From Alphaproteobacteria bacterium (GTDB lineage Bacteria > Pseudomonadota > Alphaproteobacteria > RF32 > CAG-239), in NCBI GenBank assembly GCA_015062535.1, contig SUUK01000002.1:162724-226723 (forward strand): a stretch of DNA of 64,000 bases, read 5' to 3'. Of this stretch, positions 1 to 11,202 are shown piece by piece. The notes below the pieces were generated by a model that searched no databases, was not told the DNA's origin, and was given only the letters and a program-made list of their open reading frames with translations. Within the stretch, counting starts at the first letter, position 1. Every line of letters starts with the position of its first letter. Made by a program: the position numbers and the translations under genes.

Positions 1-1
1 A

Positions 2-1420
2 CCAGATGAAGTTTTAAATGAAATTTTTGACTTGTTTGTGAGCCTTGATGCAAATGATGAACAACTTGACTTTCCTGTGTTGTATGCATCTGGTAGAAAT
101 GGTTGGGCAGTTAAAGAATTAAGTGATGAAAAGAAAGATTTAAGACCTTTATTTGAGCTTATTTTGTCTTATGTTAGTGAGCCAAAATGCGAAAAAGATA
201 AACCTTTTTCTATGCTTGCTACAACTTTGGAAGCAGATAAATTTGTTGGCCGTATTTTAACAGGTAAGATTTATAGCGGTACACTAAAGGTTAATGATGC
301 TGTAAAAGTAATTAATAAAAATGGCGAAATTGAACGTACTCGTATTACTAAAATTATGGCATATCAAGGTTTGGAAAGAGTTGCTTTAACAGAAGCTCAT
401 GCTGGTGATATTGTGGCTGTGGCTGGTGTTGTTAAAGGAACTGTGGCTGATACTATTTGTGCTATGGATAATGTTGATGTAATTAATGCTCAACCAATTG
501 ACCCTCCAACACTTTCTATGACTTTTTCTGTAAACGACTCGCCATTGGCTGGTAGAGAAGGTGATAAAGTTACTTCTCGTATGATTTGGGATAGACTTCA
601 AAAAGAAGCAGAATGCAATATTGCTTTAAAGATTTCTCGTTCTGAAACAAGTGAATCTTTTGAAGTGGCAGGTCGTGGTGAATTACAACTTGGTGTTTTG
701 ATTGAAACAATGAGAAGAGAAGGTTTTGAATTATCTATCTCTCGTCCTAGAGTTTTGATGCAAAAAGATGAAAATGGCGGTCTTTTAGAGCCTATTGAAG
801 AAGTTGTTGTTGACGTTGATGAAGAGTTTTCTGGTACTGTGGTTGAAAAGTTAAGTCAAAGAAAGGCTGAACTTTTGGAAATGATTCCAAGTCAAATTGG
901 TAATAAAACAAGACTTATTTTTAAAGCGCCAGCAAGAGGTTTGATTGGTTATCACTCTGACTTTTTGACAGATACTCGTGGTACTGGTATTATGAATAGA
1001 GTATTTTTTGGTTATGAACCTTATAAAGGTGATATTGCTAATAGTCGTAATGGTGTTTTGATTTCTAGTGAAGATGGTACTGCAATTGCTTATTCTTTAT
1101 GGAAATTACAAGATAGAGGCCCAATGTTTATTGAGCATAATAGCCCTGTTTATGTGGGCATGATTATTGGTGAGCATACAAAATCTAATGATTTGGAAGT
1201 TAATCCTACTAAATCTAAACAACTTACCAACATCAGAGCTGCGGGAAAAGATGAAGCTATTGACCTTATTCCACCAAAAAAATTGTCTTTAGAGCAAGCG
1301 CTTTCTTATATTGCACAAGATGAATTATTGGAAGTAACTCCAAAATCTCTTAGATTAAGAAAGAAAATACTAGACCCAATTTTGAGAAAACGCTCAAGAA
1401 ATGATGCTAGTCAACAATAA
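2..1420 (+). CDS. typA: Ribosome-associated GTPase TypA/BipA (5' end outside window)
   Basis: The 3' part of the translational GTPase TypA/BipA, which binds the 70S ribosome and helps assembly and translation under stress. The reading frame is open from base 2, so about the first 130-150 residues (the P-loop and most of the G domain) lie outside the window; the TTG at 32 is not a real start. Visible are the end of the G domain (DLFVSLDANDEQLDFP), the EF-Tu-like domain II, the EF-G-like domain with GRGELQLGVLIETMRREGFE, and the TypA C-terminal domain with PARGLIGYHSDF and NGVLISSEDGTA. The C-terminus has the family's usual TPKSLRLRKK ending. A strong terminator follows 8 bases after the stop. 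Identification is firm; only the N-terminus is missing. Confidence 0.97.
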   Translation, partial: PDEVLNEIFDLFVSLDANDEQLDFPVLYASGRNGWAVKELSDEKKDLRPLFELILSYVSEPKCEKDKPFSMLATTLEADKFVGRILTGKIYSGTLKVNDAVKVINKNGEIERTRITKIMAYQGLERVALTEAHAGDIVAVAGVVKGTVADTICAMDNVDVINAQPIDPPTLSMTFSVNDSPLAGREGDKVTSRMIWDRLQKEAECNIALKISRSETSESFEVAGRGELQLGVLIETMRREGFELSISRPRVLMQKDENGGLLEPIEEVVVDVDEEFSGTVVEKLSQRKAELLEMIPSQIGNKTRLIFKAPARGLIGYHSDFLTDTRGTGIMNRVFFGYEPYKGDIANSRNGVLISSEDGTAIAYSLWKLQDRGPMFIEHNSPVYVGMIIGEHTKSNDLEVNPTKSKQLTNIRAAGKDEAIDLIPPKKLSLEQALSYIAQDELLEVTPKSLRLRKKILDPILRKRSRNDASQQ

Positions 1421-1427
1421 AAAAATA

Positions 1428-1453
1428 AACCCGTCTGATGGCGGGTTTTTTTA
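1428..1453 (+). terminator. Rho-independent terminator of typA
   Basis: An 8-bp stem (AACCCGTC / GGCGGGTT, one T-G wobble) with a TGAT loop is followed by a run of seven T. It begins 8 bases after the typA stop codon. Confidence 0.9.
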
Positions 1454-1474
1454 ATTATATTTATAAATAAATAG

Positions 1475-1503
1475 TTGCATTGAACGTAAAAATATTTTAT
1501 GTT
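1475..1503 (+). promoter_or_regulatory. Putative sigma70 promoter of the OmpA-like lipoprotein gene
   Basis: TTGCAT at 1475-1480 and TATGTT at 1498-1503 are separated by 17 bases, between the typA terminator and the next gene. This is a match by eye to the -35/-10 consensus. Confidence 0.45.
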
Positions 1504-1544
1504 TTAGGTGTTTTATTTTAGAGATTAATATTTTGGGTAGGTGA

Positions 1545-2189
1545 ATGATGAAAAAATCTTTTATTTGTAGCTTATTGGCGGTTTTGATGCTAAGTGCATG
1601 TGCAACAGATCCTTATACAGGTGAGAGAAAAGCATCTAATACTGCATGGGGTGCTGGAATTGGAACTTTAGCAGGAGCAGGAATTGGTGCTTTAGTCGGT
1701 GGTGAAAAAGGTGCTTTGATTGGTGCTGGTGTTGGTGCTGCTGCTGGTGCTGGTACAGGCGGATATATGGATGTTCAAGCACAAAAGCTTCGTCGCGAAT
1801 TGTTAAATACTGGTGTTCAAGTTAAAGAAATTAATGGTCAAATTTATTTGATTATGCCTGGTAATATTACATTTAATAGTAATGAAGCTACAATTAAAGC
1901 GAACTTTCTTCCTGTGTTAAATTCTATTGCTAAAGTTGTTAAAGAATATAACAAAACAATGGTTCAAATAAATGGTTATACAGATAGTACAGGTAGCCAA
2001 GCTACAAATAATGCTCTTTCTTTGATGAGGGCTAATTCTGTTTCTAACTATTTACGTGTTCAAGGTGTAGATGCAAATAGAATTGTAGCTAATGGTTATG
2101 GTAGCTCTAATCCTATTGCTTCTAATTCTACTGCAAGTGGTAGAGAACAAAATAGAAGAGTGGAAATTGTTTTAATTAATAGACAATAA
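1545..2189 (+). CDS. OmpA-family peptidoglycan-associated lipoprotein (YiaD-like)
   Basis: An outer-membrane lipoprotein that should tie the outer membrane to peptidoglycan. The N-terminus is a lipoprotein signal with lipobox LSAC and lipidated Cys19. Residues about 30-75 form a glycine-zipper segment rich in GxGxxxGAGxGA patterns. The C-terminal ~110 residues are an OmpA-like domain with NGYTDSTGS and the conserved GREQNRRVEI motif that binds diaminopimelate. At 214 residues it matches the YiaD/Pal-like class that carries a glycine zipper. The start is one of two tandem ATG codons behind a GGTAGGTGA ribosome-binding site. It is monocistronic, with its own promoter candidate and a terminator. 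Confidence 0.92.
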   Translation: MMKKSFICSLLAVLMLSACATDPYTGERKASNTAWGAGIGTLAGAGIGALVGGEKGALIGAGVGAAAGAGTGGYMDVQAQKLRRELLNTGVQVKEINGQIYLIMPGNITFNSNEATIKANFLPVLNSIAKVVKEYNKTMVQINGYTDSTGSQATNNALSLMRANSVSNYLRVQGVDANRIVANGYGSSNPIASNSTASGREQNRRVEIVLINRQ

Positions 2190-2199
2190 TAGTGTTGAT

Positions 2200-2231
2200 A
2201 GGGAGAGTTTATCTCTCCCTTGTTTTGTTTT
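2200..2231 (+). terminator. Rho-independent terminator after the OmpA-like gene
   Basis: A perfect 8-bp stem AGGGAGAG / CTCTCCCT (2200-2207 with 2213-2220) with a TTTAT loop, followed by the T-rich tract TGTTTTGTTTTG. Confidence 0.85.
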
Positions 2232-2256
2232 GACAACGTGTTGAGTATTATTTTAG

Positions 2257-3849
2257 ATGATAAAAAAAGAGCATAAGGATTGTTTTAAAAATGTATCAAT
2301 CAATTTGGGGTTGATATGTTTGGTGTATCTTTATATGCTCGCTAATTTTTGGTGGGGTAATCATGATTGGGGATACTTAAAAGATGGTGCAAGTATTCAA
2401 TCAGGTTTATTTGAGGCAAGATATAGCCAACATTTGTTTACAATATTGTTTTTGGACGGGCATATTTTGCCGGTTTTTGCTTTTTTGAGTGGCTTTATTT
2501 GTATAATTGCTCAAGCAATATTGATAGAAAAGTATTTGAAACTTCCTAAAAATGCTTGGTTTTTTATTTCTTTATTTATTGCTTTTAACCCTCATATTTA
2601 TGCTCTTTTTTATTATGTTTATTTGTTTTTTCCTTTTATGGCATGGGGGCTGTTTGGGATTTTATTATTAGTTTTTATTGAAAAAAGGTTTAGTTTTTTT
2701 AGATTTTTTGTAGGGGTTTTAGGTTTTATTTTGTTGCTTGGGAGTTATCCTCCTAATTTAGCATTTGTTTTTGTTCTTTTTGTTACTAAGCGTTTATTTG
2801 AATATTTGTATGACAACGAGAGTATAAAAGATAGTATAAAACATACAAGTATTTTAGGTTTAGAGTTTTTGGTGTCTGTTGCGGGATATAAAGGTATTTT
2901 TAATTATTTAATAAAAGCGCACTTAATAAATACAGATATGTATAACATTAAAACCAAAGGTGTTTTTGAAATTTTAAATACCTTGCCAAGTGAAGTTGGG
3001 CAGTCTTTTTTGCAATTGTTTCATCAGTTTTCATTTATGGGGTGGTGGTATTTATTGCCATTGGCGGTTATTGTTATAACTGCGGTTGTAATTGCTTTTT
3101 TGAAGTCTGAAAATAAGGTTTATGCAGTTTTTTGTTTAGGCGCGTTGTTTTTAGCTTCTAGGTTTGCATTTTTGTTATCTTATCATCCAGAATTTGCGGT
3201 GTTTAGGTTGATGTATTGGGGAAGGCTTGGGGTTTATATTTTTGGATTGTCGTTATTGTTTAAGGAAAAAGAGAAAATAACAAAAAATATATTGTTTTTT
3301 ATGCTTTTGTGTGTGGGATGTTGTTTTGTTGCGACAAATCTTTATATCCAAAAAGTGCAGAATTTAGGCTTTGTTGCAGGGAGAATGTATCAAAAAAGTC
3401 TTGTTGAAACAGTTGAAAAGCATGAAGCCTTTGATAAAAAGTCGCAATATATATCTCTTAATTTAGGACAGCCTAATTTTAGAAAAAAATTTTATGAAGA
3501 TAAATACAATACAGGCGAACTTGTAGAATTAAATTTAGTTTTTGAATTTGATGTAGCTAACTTTTTATTTTGGGAAGATGAAAAATCTCCTGTTATAATT
3601 GGAGCTGGGGTTAGTGGTAGAGATATTTTAAGAGTTGATAGAGGTGGGGGTGATAAATGGAGAGATATGCGATATTGGAGAGATAATCCAGAAAATATGG
3701 AAAATATACGATATTGGTTATATACTAGTGCTAGACCTTATCCTCATGAAAATTCTATTTATATTGATGATAAATATCTTCTTTTGATTTTAGAAAGTTA
3801 TGATTTTTATAATTATAGAGAACTTGTGGCAATGGGGCTTGATAGATAG
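2257..3849 (+). CDS. GtrII-type membrane glucosyltransferase (paralog 1)
   Basis: A 530-residue polytopic membrane protein of the Glucos_trans_II (GtrII) type. This family moves glucosyl units from a bactoprenol-linked donor onto O-antigen or another surface polysaccharide on the periplasmic side. About ten to twelve hydrophobic helices occupy residues 1-370, followed by a soluble C-terminal domain. The first loop carries WGNHDWGY and SGLFEARYSQ, shared with three paralogs near 36.6-42.4 kb, and the C-terminus shares the pattern PYPHENSIYIDD. Unlike the others it stands alone, far from the GtrB-like gene. The ribosome-binding site is weak. Membrane-bound glycosyltransferase is fairly sure; donor and acceptor are unknown. 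Confidence 0.75.
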   Translation: MIKKEHKDCFKNVSINLGLICLVYLYMLANFWWGNHDWGYLKDGASIQSGLFEARYSQHLFTILFLDGHILPVFAFLSGFICIIAQAILIEKYLKLPKNAWFFISLFIAFNPHIYALFYYVYLFFPFMAWGLFGILLLVFIEKRFSFFRFFVGVLGFILLLGSYPPNLAFVFVLFVTKRLFEYLYDNESIKDSIKHTSILGLEFLVSVAGYKGIFNYLIKAHLINTDMYNIKTKGVFEILNTLPSEVGQSFLQLFHQFSFMGWWYLLPLAVIVITAVVIAFLKSENKVYAVFCLGALFLASRFAFLLSYHPEFAVFRLMYWGRLGVYIFGLSLLFKEKEKITKNILFFMLLCVGCCFVATNLYIQKVQNLGFVAGRMYQKSLVETVEKHEAFDKKSQYISLNLGQPNFRKKFYEDKYNTGELVELNLVFEFDVANFLFWEDEKSPVIIGAGVSGRDILRVDRGGGDKWRDMRYWRDNPENMENIRYWLYTSARPYPHENSIYIDDKYLLLILESYDFYNYRELVAMGLDR

Positions 3850-3892
3850 TCGTTTTTTTTGTTGATAAAATGGGGTAAAATGCAAATTTTAC

Positions 3893-3920
3893 TTGGTTCT
3901 AAAAGTGTTTGTGCTATATT
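3893..3920 (+). promoter_or_regulatory. Weak promoter candidate upstream of gyrB
   Basis: TTGGTT (3893-3898) and TATATT (3915-3920) with 16-base spacing precede gyrB. The match is modest, and an AGAGGA ribosome-binding site follows just before the gyrB ATG. Confidence 0.3.
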
Positions 3921-3946
3921 CAGATATACTTAAAAATTAATAATAG

Positions 3947-6397
<2,451 letters not shown>

Positions 6398-6429
6398 TTT
6401 TTAGTTTTGATTTTATGAAATCCCTGCCT

Positions 6430-6466
6430 AAAAGCCGTCTTTTATAGACGGCTTTTGGTGTTTTAA
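6430..6466 (+). terminator. Terminator of gyrB, probably shared with the convergent operon
   Basis: A perfect 10-bp stem AAAAGCCGTC / GACGGCTTTT (6430-6439 with 6447-6456) with a 7-base loop lies between the convergent ends of gyrB and the minus-strand porin gene. The flanking A/T runs could serve both directions. Confidence 0.8.
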
Positions 6467-6473
6467 ATATGAA

Positions 6474-7559
6474 TTATAATTCTAGTTGCATACTAAGAGA
6501 AAAGACTAAGTTGTTTTTTTGATGATGATAAAATTGGATATCTGGTCTTATTGAGATGTTAGAATTTAGTTTGTAATCATAGTATGTTTCGATGATATGT
6601 TCTTTAGATGTGGTGTTGTTTGGTTTGTTTATTGAATATGCTATACCAAATTTATCATTTTTGAGGCGATTAAATGGATTTGTGACCAAAACGCCAAAGG
6701 AATATGAGTTCTTTATAATAGGATAATTACTTGAAGCTCCATTTAATCTTAAAAATAAGCTATGTTTATGGGTTATATCTTGGGCTAAATATAGTGACCA
6801 ACCTTGACTGTTGAAAGGAGCTTTTTCAACAGAAGGTTTATCATACAAAATAAGGCTATATGAACCTTGGTATTTGTTTTTGAGTTTTGGTGTGTAATTT
6901 ACTGATATAAATGATGAATATTTATCAAAATTTTTGAAATGAATTCCATTGGCTAAGGGATTTGTTGCATCAATTGAACCCAAGGAAAGATTGAGGTTTT
7001 TGCTTAGCAAAAGGGTTGTATAGGCACCGATGCCTGCTGTTGGGTAAGTGAAGGTTGTATTTTGCGCAAGTGCTGAGTTTAGAAAATAATAGCGTTGTAA
7101 ATCGCTTGCAATTGGGCTATCAAATTTTGATATTGGAATTTGACCTAAACCTAGTGTTATCCAATTATATTTATTTGGCATAGTATGTGATATATATAAT
7201 TCATAAAGTTCATTATAATCGTTATCATAATTGTTAAATAGTGTTGAAATGTGTCTTTTTTGCGCAATATCTAGAGGTTTGGTGTTAGAAAATCTTATAA
7301 TATTGAACGAAAAATCTAGGAACGTTTTTCCGTATTTGGTATTTGAAAGAGCTTTTTTAAAGTATGGCGTTATGAGTGTTCTAGATGTTGTTTGATTTGA
7401 AATTTTTTGTATGGAATACGTCGCATCTAGTCCAAAATTTATATTATATTGATTTTGGAGGTGTTGCTTTAGAGTGTTGTATTGTTCTAGAAATGGTGTT
7501 GCAAAAGCTTTATTTGAAGACAATAAGAGCATAATGCTAAAAAGTAATCTTTTTATCAT
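6474..7559 (-). CDS. Outer-membrane porin, OprB-like (last gene of the 6.5-11.9 kb operon)
   Basis: A 361-residue secreted protein with a Sec signal peptide (MIKRLLFSIMLLLSSNKAFA, cleavage after AFA). The rest alternates short polar and aromatic beta-strands, as expected for an outer-membrane barrel. Features such as LGLGQIPIS, AGIGAYTTL, the phrase GWSLYLAQDI and the final strands (ETYYDYKLNSNISIRPDIQF) resemble carbohydrate-selective OprB porins, though weakly. It ends in a hydrophobic/aromatic last strand. It lies 29 bases downstream of the radical SAM gene behind an AAGGAC ribosome-binding site, so it is probably co-transcribed. It would be the outer-membrane entry route for whatever the operon handles. 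OprB family membership is tentative; the barrel is likely. Confidence 0.6.
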   Translation of the reverse strand: MIKRLLFSIMLLLSSNKAFATPFLEQYNTLKQHLQNQYNINFGLDATYSIQKISNQTTSRTLITPYFKKALSNTKYGKTFLDFSFNIIRFSNTKPLDIAQKRHISTLFNNYDNDYNELYELYISHTMPNKYNWITLGLGQIPISKFDSPIASDLQRYYFLNSALAQNTTFTYPTAGIGAYTTLLLSKNLNLSLGSIDATNPLANGIHFKNFDKYSSFISVNYTPKLKNKYQGSYSLILYDKPSVEKAPFNSQGWSLYLAQDITHKHSLFLRLNGASSNYPIIKNSYSFGVLVTNPFNRLKNDKFGIAYSINKPNNTTSKEHIIETYYDYKLNSNISIRPDIQFYHHQKNNLVFSLSMQLEL

Positions 7560-7588
7560 GATAAAAGTCCTTTTGTTGGATTAGGTAA

Positions 7589-8410
7589 TTAAATATCTAA
7601 TTTGTTTAAGTGATAATCAACAAGTTCTCCGCCATAACAAACTATGTTTGAAATGCCATAGGATAGTTTTTTTATGTAAAATGTAATTGGAACTCCTTTA
7701 TAGTGCCATTCTATTCTATCAAAAAACTCATTGTCTTGACGAATAACATTAGCGTGTTTGCTCATAAACTCGATTATGCTTTTGGCATCTTCTTTGGTTA
7801 GGGCATTGTTTTTAATCCATTTAGAGTATGGGTTATCTATGTTATTGTTTAGGGTGTTTAGGTTTAGAGTTTTTAGGCTAATGGTTTTGATGTTTTTGTA
7901 GGTATCAATATATTGTTTTATTTCATTTAAGTAGTCTTCAAAACTTTTATTTTTCATCAAAACGTAGTTTAGCCTTACATTTGCCTTAGAAAATAAGGGA
8001 GATTTGAGATAATCTTGTTTATAGCCTAAGGTTTTCATATCTTTAGAGCTATCAAAATCAACACGAGTTATTTCAATAATAAAGTCATCTTTGATTAGGT
8101 TTAATTTATCCTCTTCAAAGAAGATGTTTCCTGAAGATTGAAAACGTTTTTCATCAAAAATATTTACATTACGAGTAGCGGTTACAACTTTATTGATTGT
8201 TTCGTAGCTGTGTAATGATGGTTCGCCATTGCCACAAAAGATAAAATATCTAAAGTTGATGTCTTTTTCTTTTAGGTATTTAAATTTTGTTTCTAGTTCA
8301 TCTATTTTATCATCTACTGGTGGCCATTTGGTGATTTTGGCTGTGCAGTATGGACAATTTTTGTTACATTTGAAAGATGATAGGATTAGTTCAAATTCTT
8401 TGTATTTCAT
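7589..8410 (-). CDS. Radical SAM domain protein
   Basis: A 273-residue radical S-adenosylmethionine enzyme. The cluster-binding motif is Cys15-x3-Cys19-x2-Cys22 (KCNKNCPYC), followed by the glycine-rich strand FCGNGEPSLHSYE, which corresponds to the usual GGEP motif. There are no extra iron-sulfur motifs and no SPASM or B12 domain. The minimal size recalls activating enzymes or QueE-like proteins, but I cannot assign the reaction. The ATG follows the stop of the upstream gene by one base, and its ribosome-binding site AAGGAGG lies inside that gene's last codons, so translation is probably coupled. Because the operon carries PnuC and NadM-like genes, modification of a nucleoside or pyridine compound is a reasonable guess. 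Confidence 0.75.
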   Translation of the reverse strand: MKYKEFELILSSFKCNKNCPYCTAKITKWPPVDDKIDELETKFKYLKEKDINFRYFIFCGNGEPSLHSYETINKVVTATRNVNIFDEKRFQSSGNIFFEEDKLNLIKDDFIIEITRVDFDSSKDMKTLGYKQDYLKSPLFSKANVRLNYVLMKNKSFEDYLNEIKQYIDTYKNIKTISLKTLNLNTLNNNIDNPYSKWIKNNALTKEDAKSIIEFMSKHANVIRQDNEFFDRIEWHYKGVPITFYIKKLSYGISNIVCYGGELVDYHLNKLDI

Positions 8411-8411
8411 A

Positions 8412-8924
8412 TTAAAGTTCCTCCTTAATGATTTTTGTTATTAATGGTGTGATTTCTTGATAAGATTTATATTTATGTATTATAAGATTTTTACATCTTT
8501 TTATAGCATCGGCTATGGCAAACCAATATTCTGATTTTATATCATAACAAGATGCTTCTTCTTGATATAAAATAATAATTTGTTTGTTTTGGTTTAGCGC
8601 CCATCCAAGTTCGACAATTGTTCCAGGTGAAAATGTTTCTGAGAAAACAGCAATTAAAGTGTCTGAATTTTTGATAAGATTGTATTCGGCATTTAATATC
8701 TCTTTACAATCTGTTGAGGTAAAATTGCCATTTGATGCTTTTTCGCAGTAAAAAGGTCCTGCATATTGAAAACTATTGTTTATGATAAGTTTGTCTTGAT
8801 GATGAGTTAATAATTTTGATGAACCTAAAAGTTTTGAGCGAAAATCGTTTTGTAGAGAATTTTCTAGTGAAATATTAGGTTGTTTTATTTTGTTAAATTT
8901 GCCTGCAAAGTATATTTTTTTCAT
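8412..8924 (-). CDS. Nucleoside 2-deoxyribosyltransferase-like protein
   Basis: A 170-residue protein starting MKKIYFAGKF. The Rossmann-like opening (IYFAGKF), the segment NSDTLIAVFSE and the glutamate motif FSPGTIVELGWALNQ match the nucleoside 2-deoxyribosyltransferase family, in which the Glu of this motif is the nucleophile that attacks C1' of the nucleoside. Members exchange bases on deoxynucleosides or hydrolyse N-glycosidic bonds. The start at 8924 overlaps the pnuC stop by 4 bases (ATGA) and has an AAGGAAAAG ribosome-binding site; an upstream in-frame ATG at 8987 would lie deep within pnuC and is rejected. Its true substrate could be a nicotinamide or modified nucleoside, given the neighbours. 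Confidence 0.72.
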   Translation of the reverse strand: MKKIYFAGKFNKIKQPNISLENSLQNDFRSKLLGSSKLLTHHQDKLIINNSFQYAGPFYCEKASNGNFTSTDCKEILNAEYNLIKNSDTLIAVFSETFSPGTIVELGWALNQNKQIIILYQEEASCYDIKSEYWFAIADAIKRCKNLIIHKYKSYQEITPLITKIIKEEL

Positions 8925-9478
8925 GGCTTTTCCTTTCTTATAATTTTTAACCAATTTTGATATGATGCTATTGCCATAAACGTCCAAATTATATTTAATG
9001 CCATGAGATAGTATGCAGGGTTGTCTAGCAAGATATATTGAATGCTATATGCAATATCGTTTACAAACCAGATTATCCATGTGTCTAGCTTTCTTTTTAC
9101 CATGTAGTAAGTGGCAACAAATGATGATGTTGTTGTAAAAGCATCTATTAGTGGTTTGGGGTCTTGAGTTTGTTTTAATATCATATGCAAAATTATGGTC
9201 GAAAGAGTGATTAGCAAAATGTAGATTAGTTTTTCTTTTAAGGTGCAAATGGTTATTGAAAGAGGCTTTGAGCTTCTCCAAGTAATGAAGCCAATTATTC
9301 CAAATATTAAATAAATACAATTATTTGAAACATCACCATAGAATTTGTTTTTTAATGAAAAAATAATCATACATATCATTTGTAAAATGTAAAATACCCA
9401 GTTTAGCCTTTTGTTTAAGAGCACAAAGAGGGCTTGCAACAATCCGAGGACTGTTGCTGAAATTTCTAAAACTATCAT
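8921..9478 (-). CDS. pnuC: PnuC-family nicotinamide riboside/nucleoside-precursor transporter
   Basis: A 185-residue inner-membrane protein with about seven hydrophobic helices. The C-terminal half has the family pattern RKLDTWIIWFVNDIAYSIQY followed by an NIIWTFMAIASYQNW-like last helix, typical of PnuC. PnuC proteins carry out facilitated diffusion of vitamin-like precursors, usually nicotinamide riboside, trapped afterwards by phosphorylation. The ribosome-binding site (AGAGG) overlaps the stop of the upstream gene, and the 3' end overlaps the next gene by 4 bases. No PnuT/PnuX-type (thiamine/riboflavin) partner is present; the NadM-like gene in the same operon supports a nicotinamide-type cargo. 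Confidence 0.85.
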   Translation of the reverse strand: MIVLEISATVLGLLQALFVLLNKRLNWVFYILQMICMIIFSLKNKFYGDVSNNCIYLIFGIIGFITWRSSKPLSITICTLKEKLIYILLITLSTIILHMILKQTQDPKPLIDAFTTTSSFVATYYMVKRKLDTWIIWFVNDIAYSIQYILLDNPAYYLMALNIIWTFMAIASYQNWLKIIRKEKP

Positions 9479-9484
9479 GACTTT

Positions 9485-9991
9485 TTACCTCTGTTTATCG
9501 AACCAATGTGGGGAATTAAAATGCGATTTAGAATATATATTTGCATGGTCTGCAAAGTATAATTCTCGTTTGTCTTTTAATATTTTTGTAGGTTTATTTT
9601 GAGGTACTTGATGCGGAAGTAACTCTTTTATTAGTGGTAAAAAGGTTTCTTGATATTCTGGATAAAACTTCATTAATGTTTGATAAGCATTTAGAGGTTT
9701 ATCTGGTTTAGTGATACGAGCGCACTCCCAATCAATAATCGTGTCAATTAAATCATCTTTGGTTTTGATAAGATTGTTTTTGACATGATGTTTATTGTGT
9801 GAGCGGTGTATTTTTTGCACTTCTTTCATATCTAACCATAGAGCTAGATAAAGAAATGGTTTATCTAAATCATGCAAGTAACCTCTTAGAGTGTTTTTTC
9901 CTCTAATTTGTTTTTCTGTTTGTAAAAAGGCAATTTTATGCTTTAGCGTGTAGACTATGTGGTCATAACGCTTTTTTAATTCTAAACTCAT
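9485..9991 (-). CDS. DUF5662-like histidine-rich protein
   Basis: A 168-residue soluble protein. It contains closely spaced conserved-looking histidines and aspartates: YLHDLDKPFLY near residue 40 and KIHRSHNKHHVKN near residue 65, then DTIIDWECAR. The HDxDK plus HRxHxxHH pattern resembles DUF5662 proteins and recalls HD-type metal-dependent phosphohydrolases, but no activity can be assigned. The ATG is preceded by AGGAGG, which overlaps the stop codon of the CofE-like gene, so the two are translationally coupled. As part of the operon it may hydrolyse a phosphorylated intermediate. Confidence 0.55.
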   Translation of the reverse strand: MSLELKKRYDHIVYTLKHKIAFLQTEKQIRGKNTLRGYLHDLDKPFLYLALWLDMKEVQKIHRSHNKHHVKNNLIKTKDDLIDTIIDWECARITKPDKPLNAYQTLMKFYPEYQETFLPLIKELLPHQVPQNKPTKILKDKRELYFADHANIYSKSHFNSPHWFDKQR

Positions 9992-10001
9992 TGAAAGCCT
10001 C

Positions 10002-11195
10002 CTATTTTATTGGGTTTTCAGTAAGATAGTTGTCAAAATAACCTTTGATTAAAACAACAGGTGTTCCTTTTTCGCCAGAGCCAGTTGTTAGGTCGCATAA
10101 TGAACCTAATAGGTCTGTTATTTGGCGAGGAGTTGTGCCTAGTGCATAAGAGTTGTTACCTTTGTTTTTTTCTTCGATTGCTTTTTTTATGGCATCTTTA
10201 GGTGCGCTTGTATTGTTATCTGCAACAGCTTTTATTTTGATTTCATTAGGCATACCTTGTAGTCCACTAGTAAATCCAGGGGAAACAACAGGGTCTGCAA
10301 ATTCCCATATTTTAGTTTTTGGACATTTGAATCCACCATCACCATATATCATAACTTCTATATGACGTCCGGTTTTTTGTTTTAGGAGAGTTTGTAGCTC
10401 GTTACAAAATTCCATGGCGTTTCTTGGGAATAATTTTAATTTATCTTGGTTTGAATAGTTAGAGCCTAAAAGACCATATTCGCTCCAACCTCTAGAAGTT
10501 GATGGAGTGTTGCATATATCATCAAGACCGATAACCTTAGCGCCTTGTTTTTCTAATATCTTTTTATGGCGGTGGCGCAAGTGAATGCTAGCAACAATTA
10601 CTTGATTTGTATATTTTAAGATGTCTTTTGGGTTGTTTAATAAAATTACTTCAATATTTGGAGAAATATCTTCGTACATTTTTATGTAATTACAGCCGGT
10701 AATTGGGTGTTTGTATTCTCCGAATTTGTTATAGAAGAAATCTTTTGTCATTATATCTGAATAAGGATTAATGTCTGAATCAAACAATGTTTCTTCATCC
10801 ATGATAGCATTTCCAACCTCGTCTGCTGGGTAAGATAAAAATACATAAGCTTTGCCTTTTATACCTTTTGAGATACCTTCTAGTACTTTTGCAAAGCGAT
10901 TACGTGATAGAATAGGGAATGCTATGGCAACGTCACCTGTTGGGAAATGTTTTGACACTTCATCAGATATATCTGTTAGCTTAACAAAATTTCCTTGTGA
11001 ACGTGCAAGAAAAGATTCTGTAATGCCGATTATATCGCCATCATTTAGGGTTATTGGTTGATATGTTGTATTATCTGCAGATGTAAGTGTGTCGGTGATG
11101 ATAGTTTTAATATCTGCACCTTCTGTGATAATAGGCATTCTAACGCCATATACAGATGTCGTTACAAAGCGGTTTGAACTGTTTAATTCAGTCAT
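10002..11195 (-). CDS. CofE-like ligase (F420-0:gamma-glutamyl ligase family)
   Basis: A 397-residue protein resembling the coenzyme F420-0:L-glutamate ligase (CofE) family. The N-terminus (TTSVYGVRMPIITEGADI, then NDGDIIGITESFLARSQGN) matches the CofE opening, in which the last part corresponds to the GD..VVTSKIVSKAEGR-type strand. Further on are the acidic motif YGDGGFK and the phrase TTGSGEKGTP. Classic CofE adds glutamates to F420 through an acyl phosphate, but there is no other sign of F420 metabolism here. A role in ligating an amino acid to a pyridine- or nucleoside-derived acid is therefore possible. The gene is preceded by AAGGAG and by the second pseudoknot leader. Confidence 0.65.
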   Translation of the reverse strand: MTELNSSNRFVTTSVYGVRMPIITEGADIKTIITDTLTSADNTTYQPITLNDGDIIGITESFLARSQGNFVKLTDISDEVSKHFPTGDVAIAFPILSRNRFAKVLEGISKGIKGKAYVFLSYPADEVGNAIMDEETLFDSDINPYSDIMTKDFFYNKFGEYKHPITGCNYIKMYEDISPNIEVILLNNPKDILKYTNQVIVASIHLRHRHKKILEKQGAKVIGLDDICNTPSTSRGWSEYGLLGSNYSNQDKLKLFPRNAMEFCNELQTLLKQKTGRHIEVMIYGDGGFKCPKTKIWEFADPVVSPGFTSGLQGMPNEIKIKAVADNNTSAPKDAIKKAIEEKNKGNNSYALGTTPRQITDLLGSLCDLTTGSGEKGTPVVLIKGYFDNYLTENPIK

Positions 11196-11202
11196 ATATG
11201 TT

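Noticed and set aside
32..34. TTG start of typA
   Set aside because: The reading frame is open from base 2 and typA homology continues upstream, so the gene simply begins outside the window.
8925..8987. Upstream start of the deoxyribosyltransferase-like gene
   Set aside because: It would overlap pnuC by 67 bases; the ATGA overlap with an AAGGAAAAG site at 8924 is the better start.
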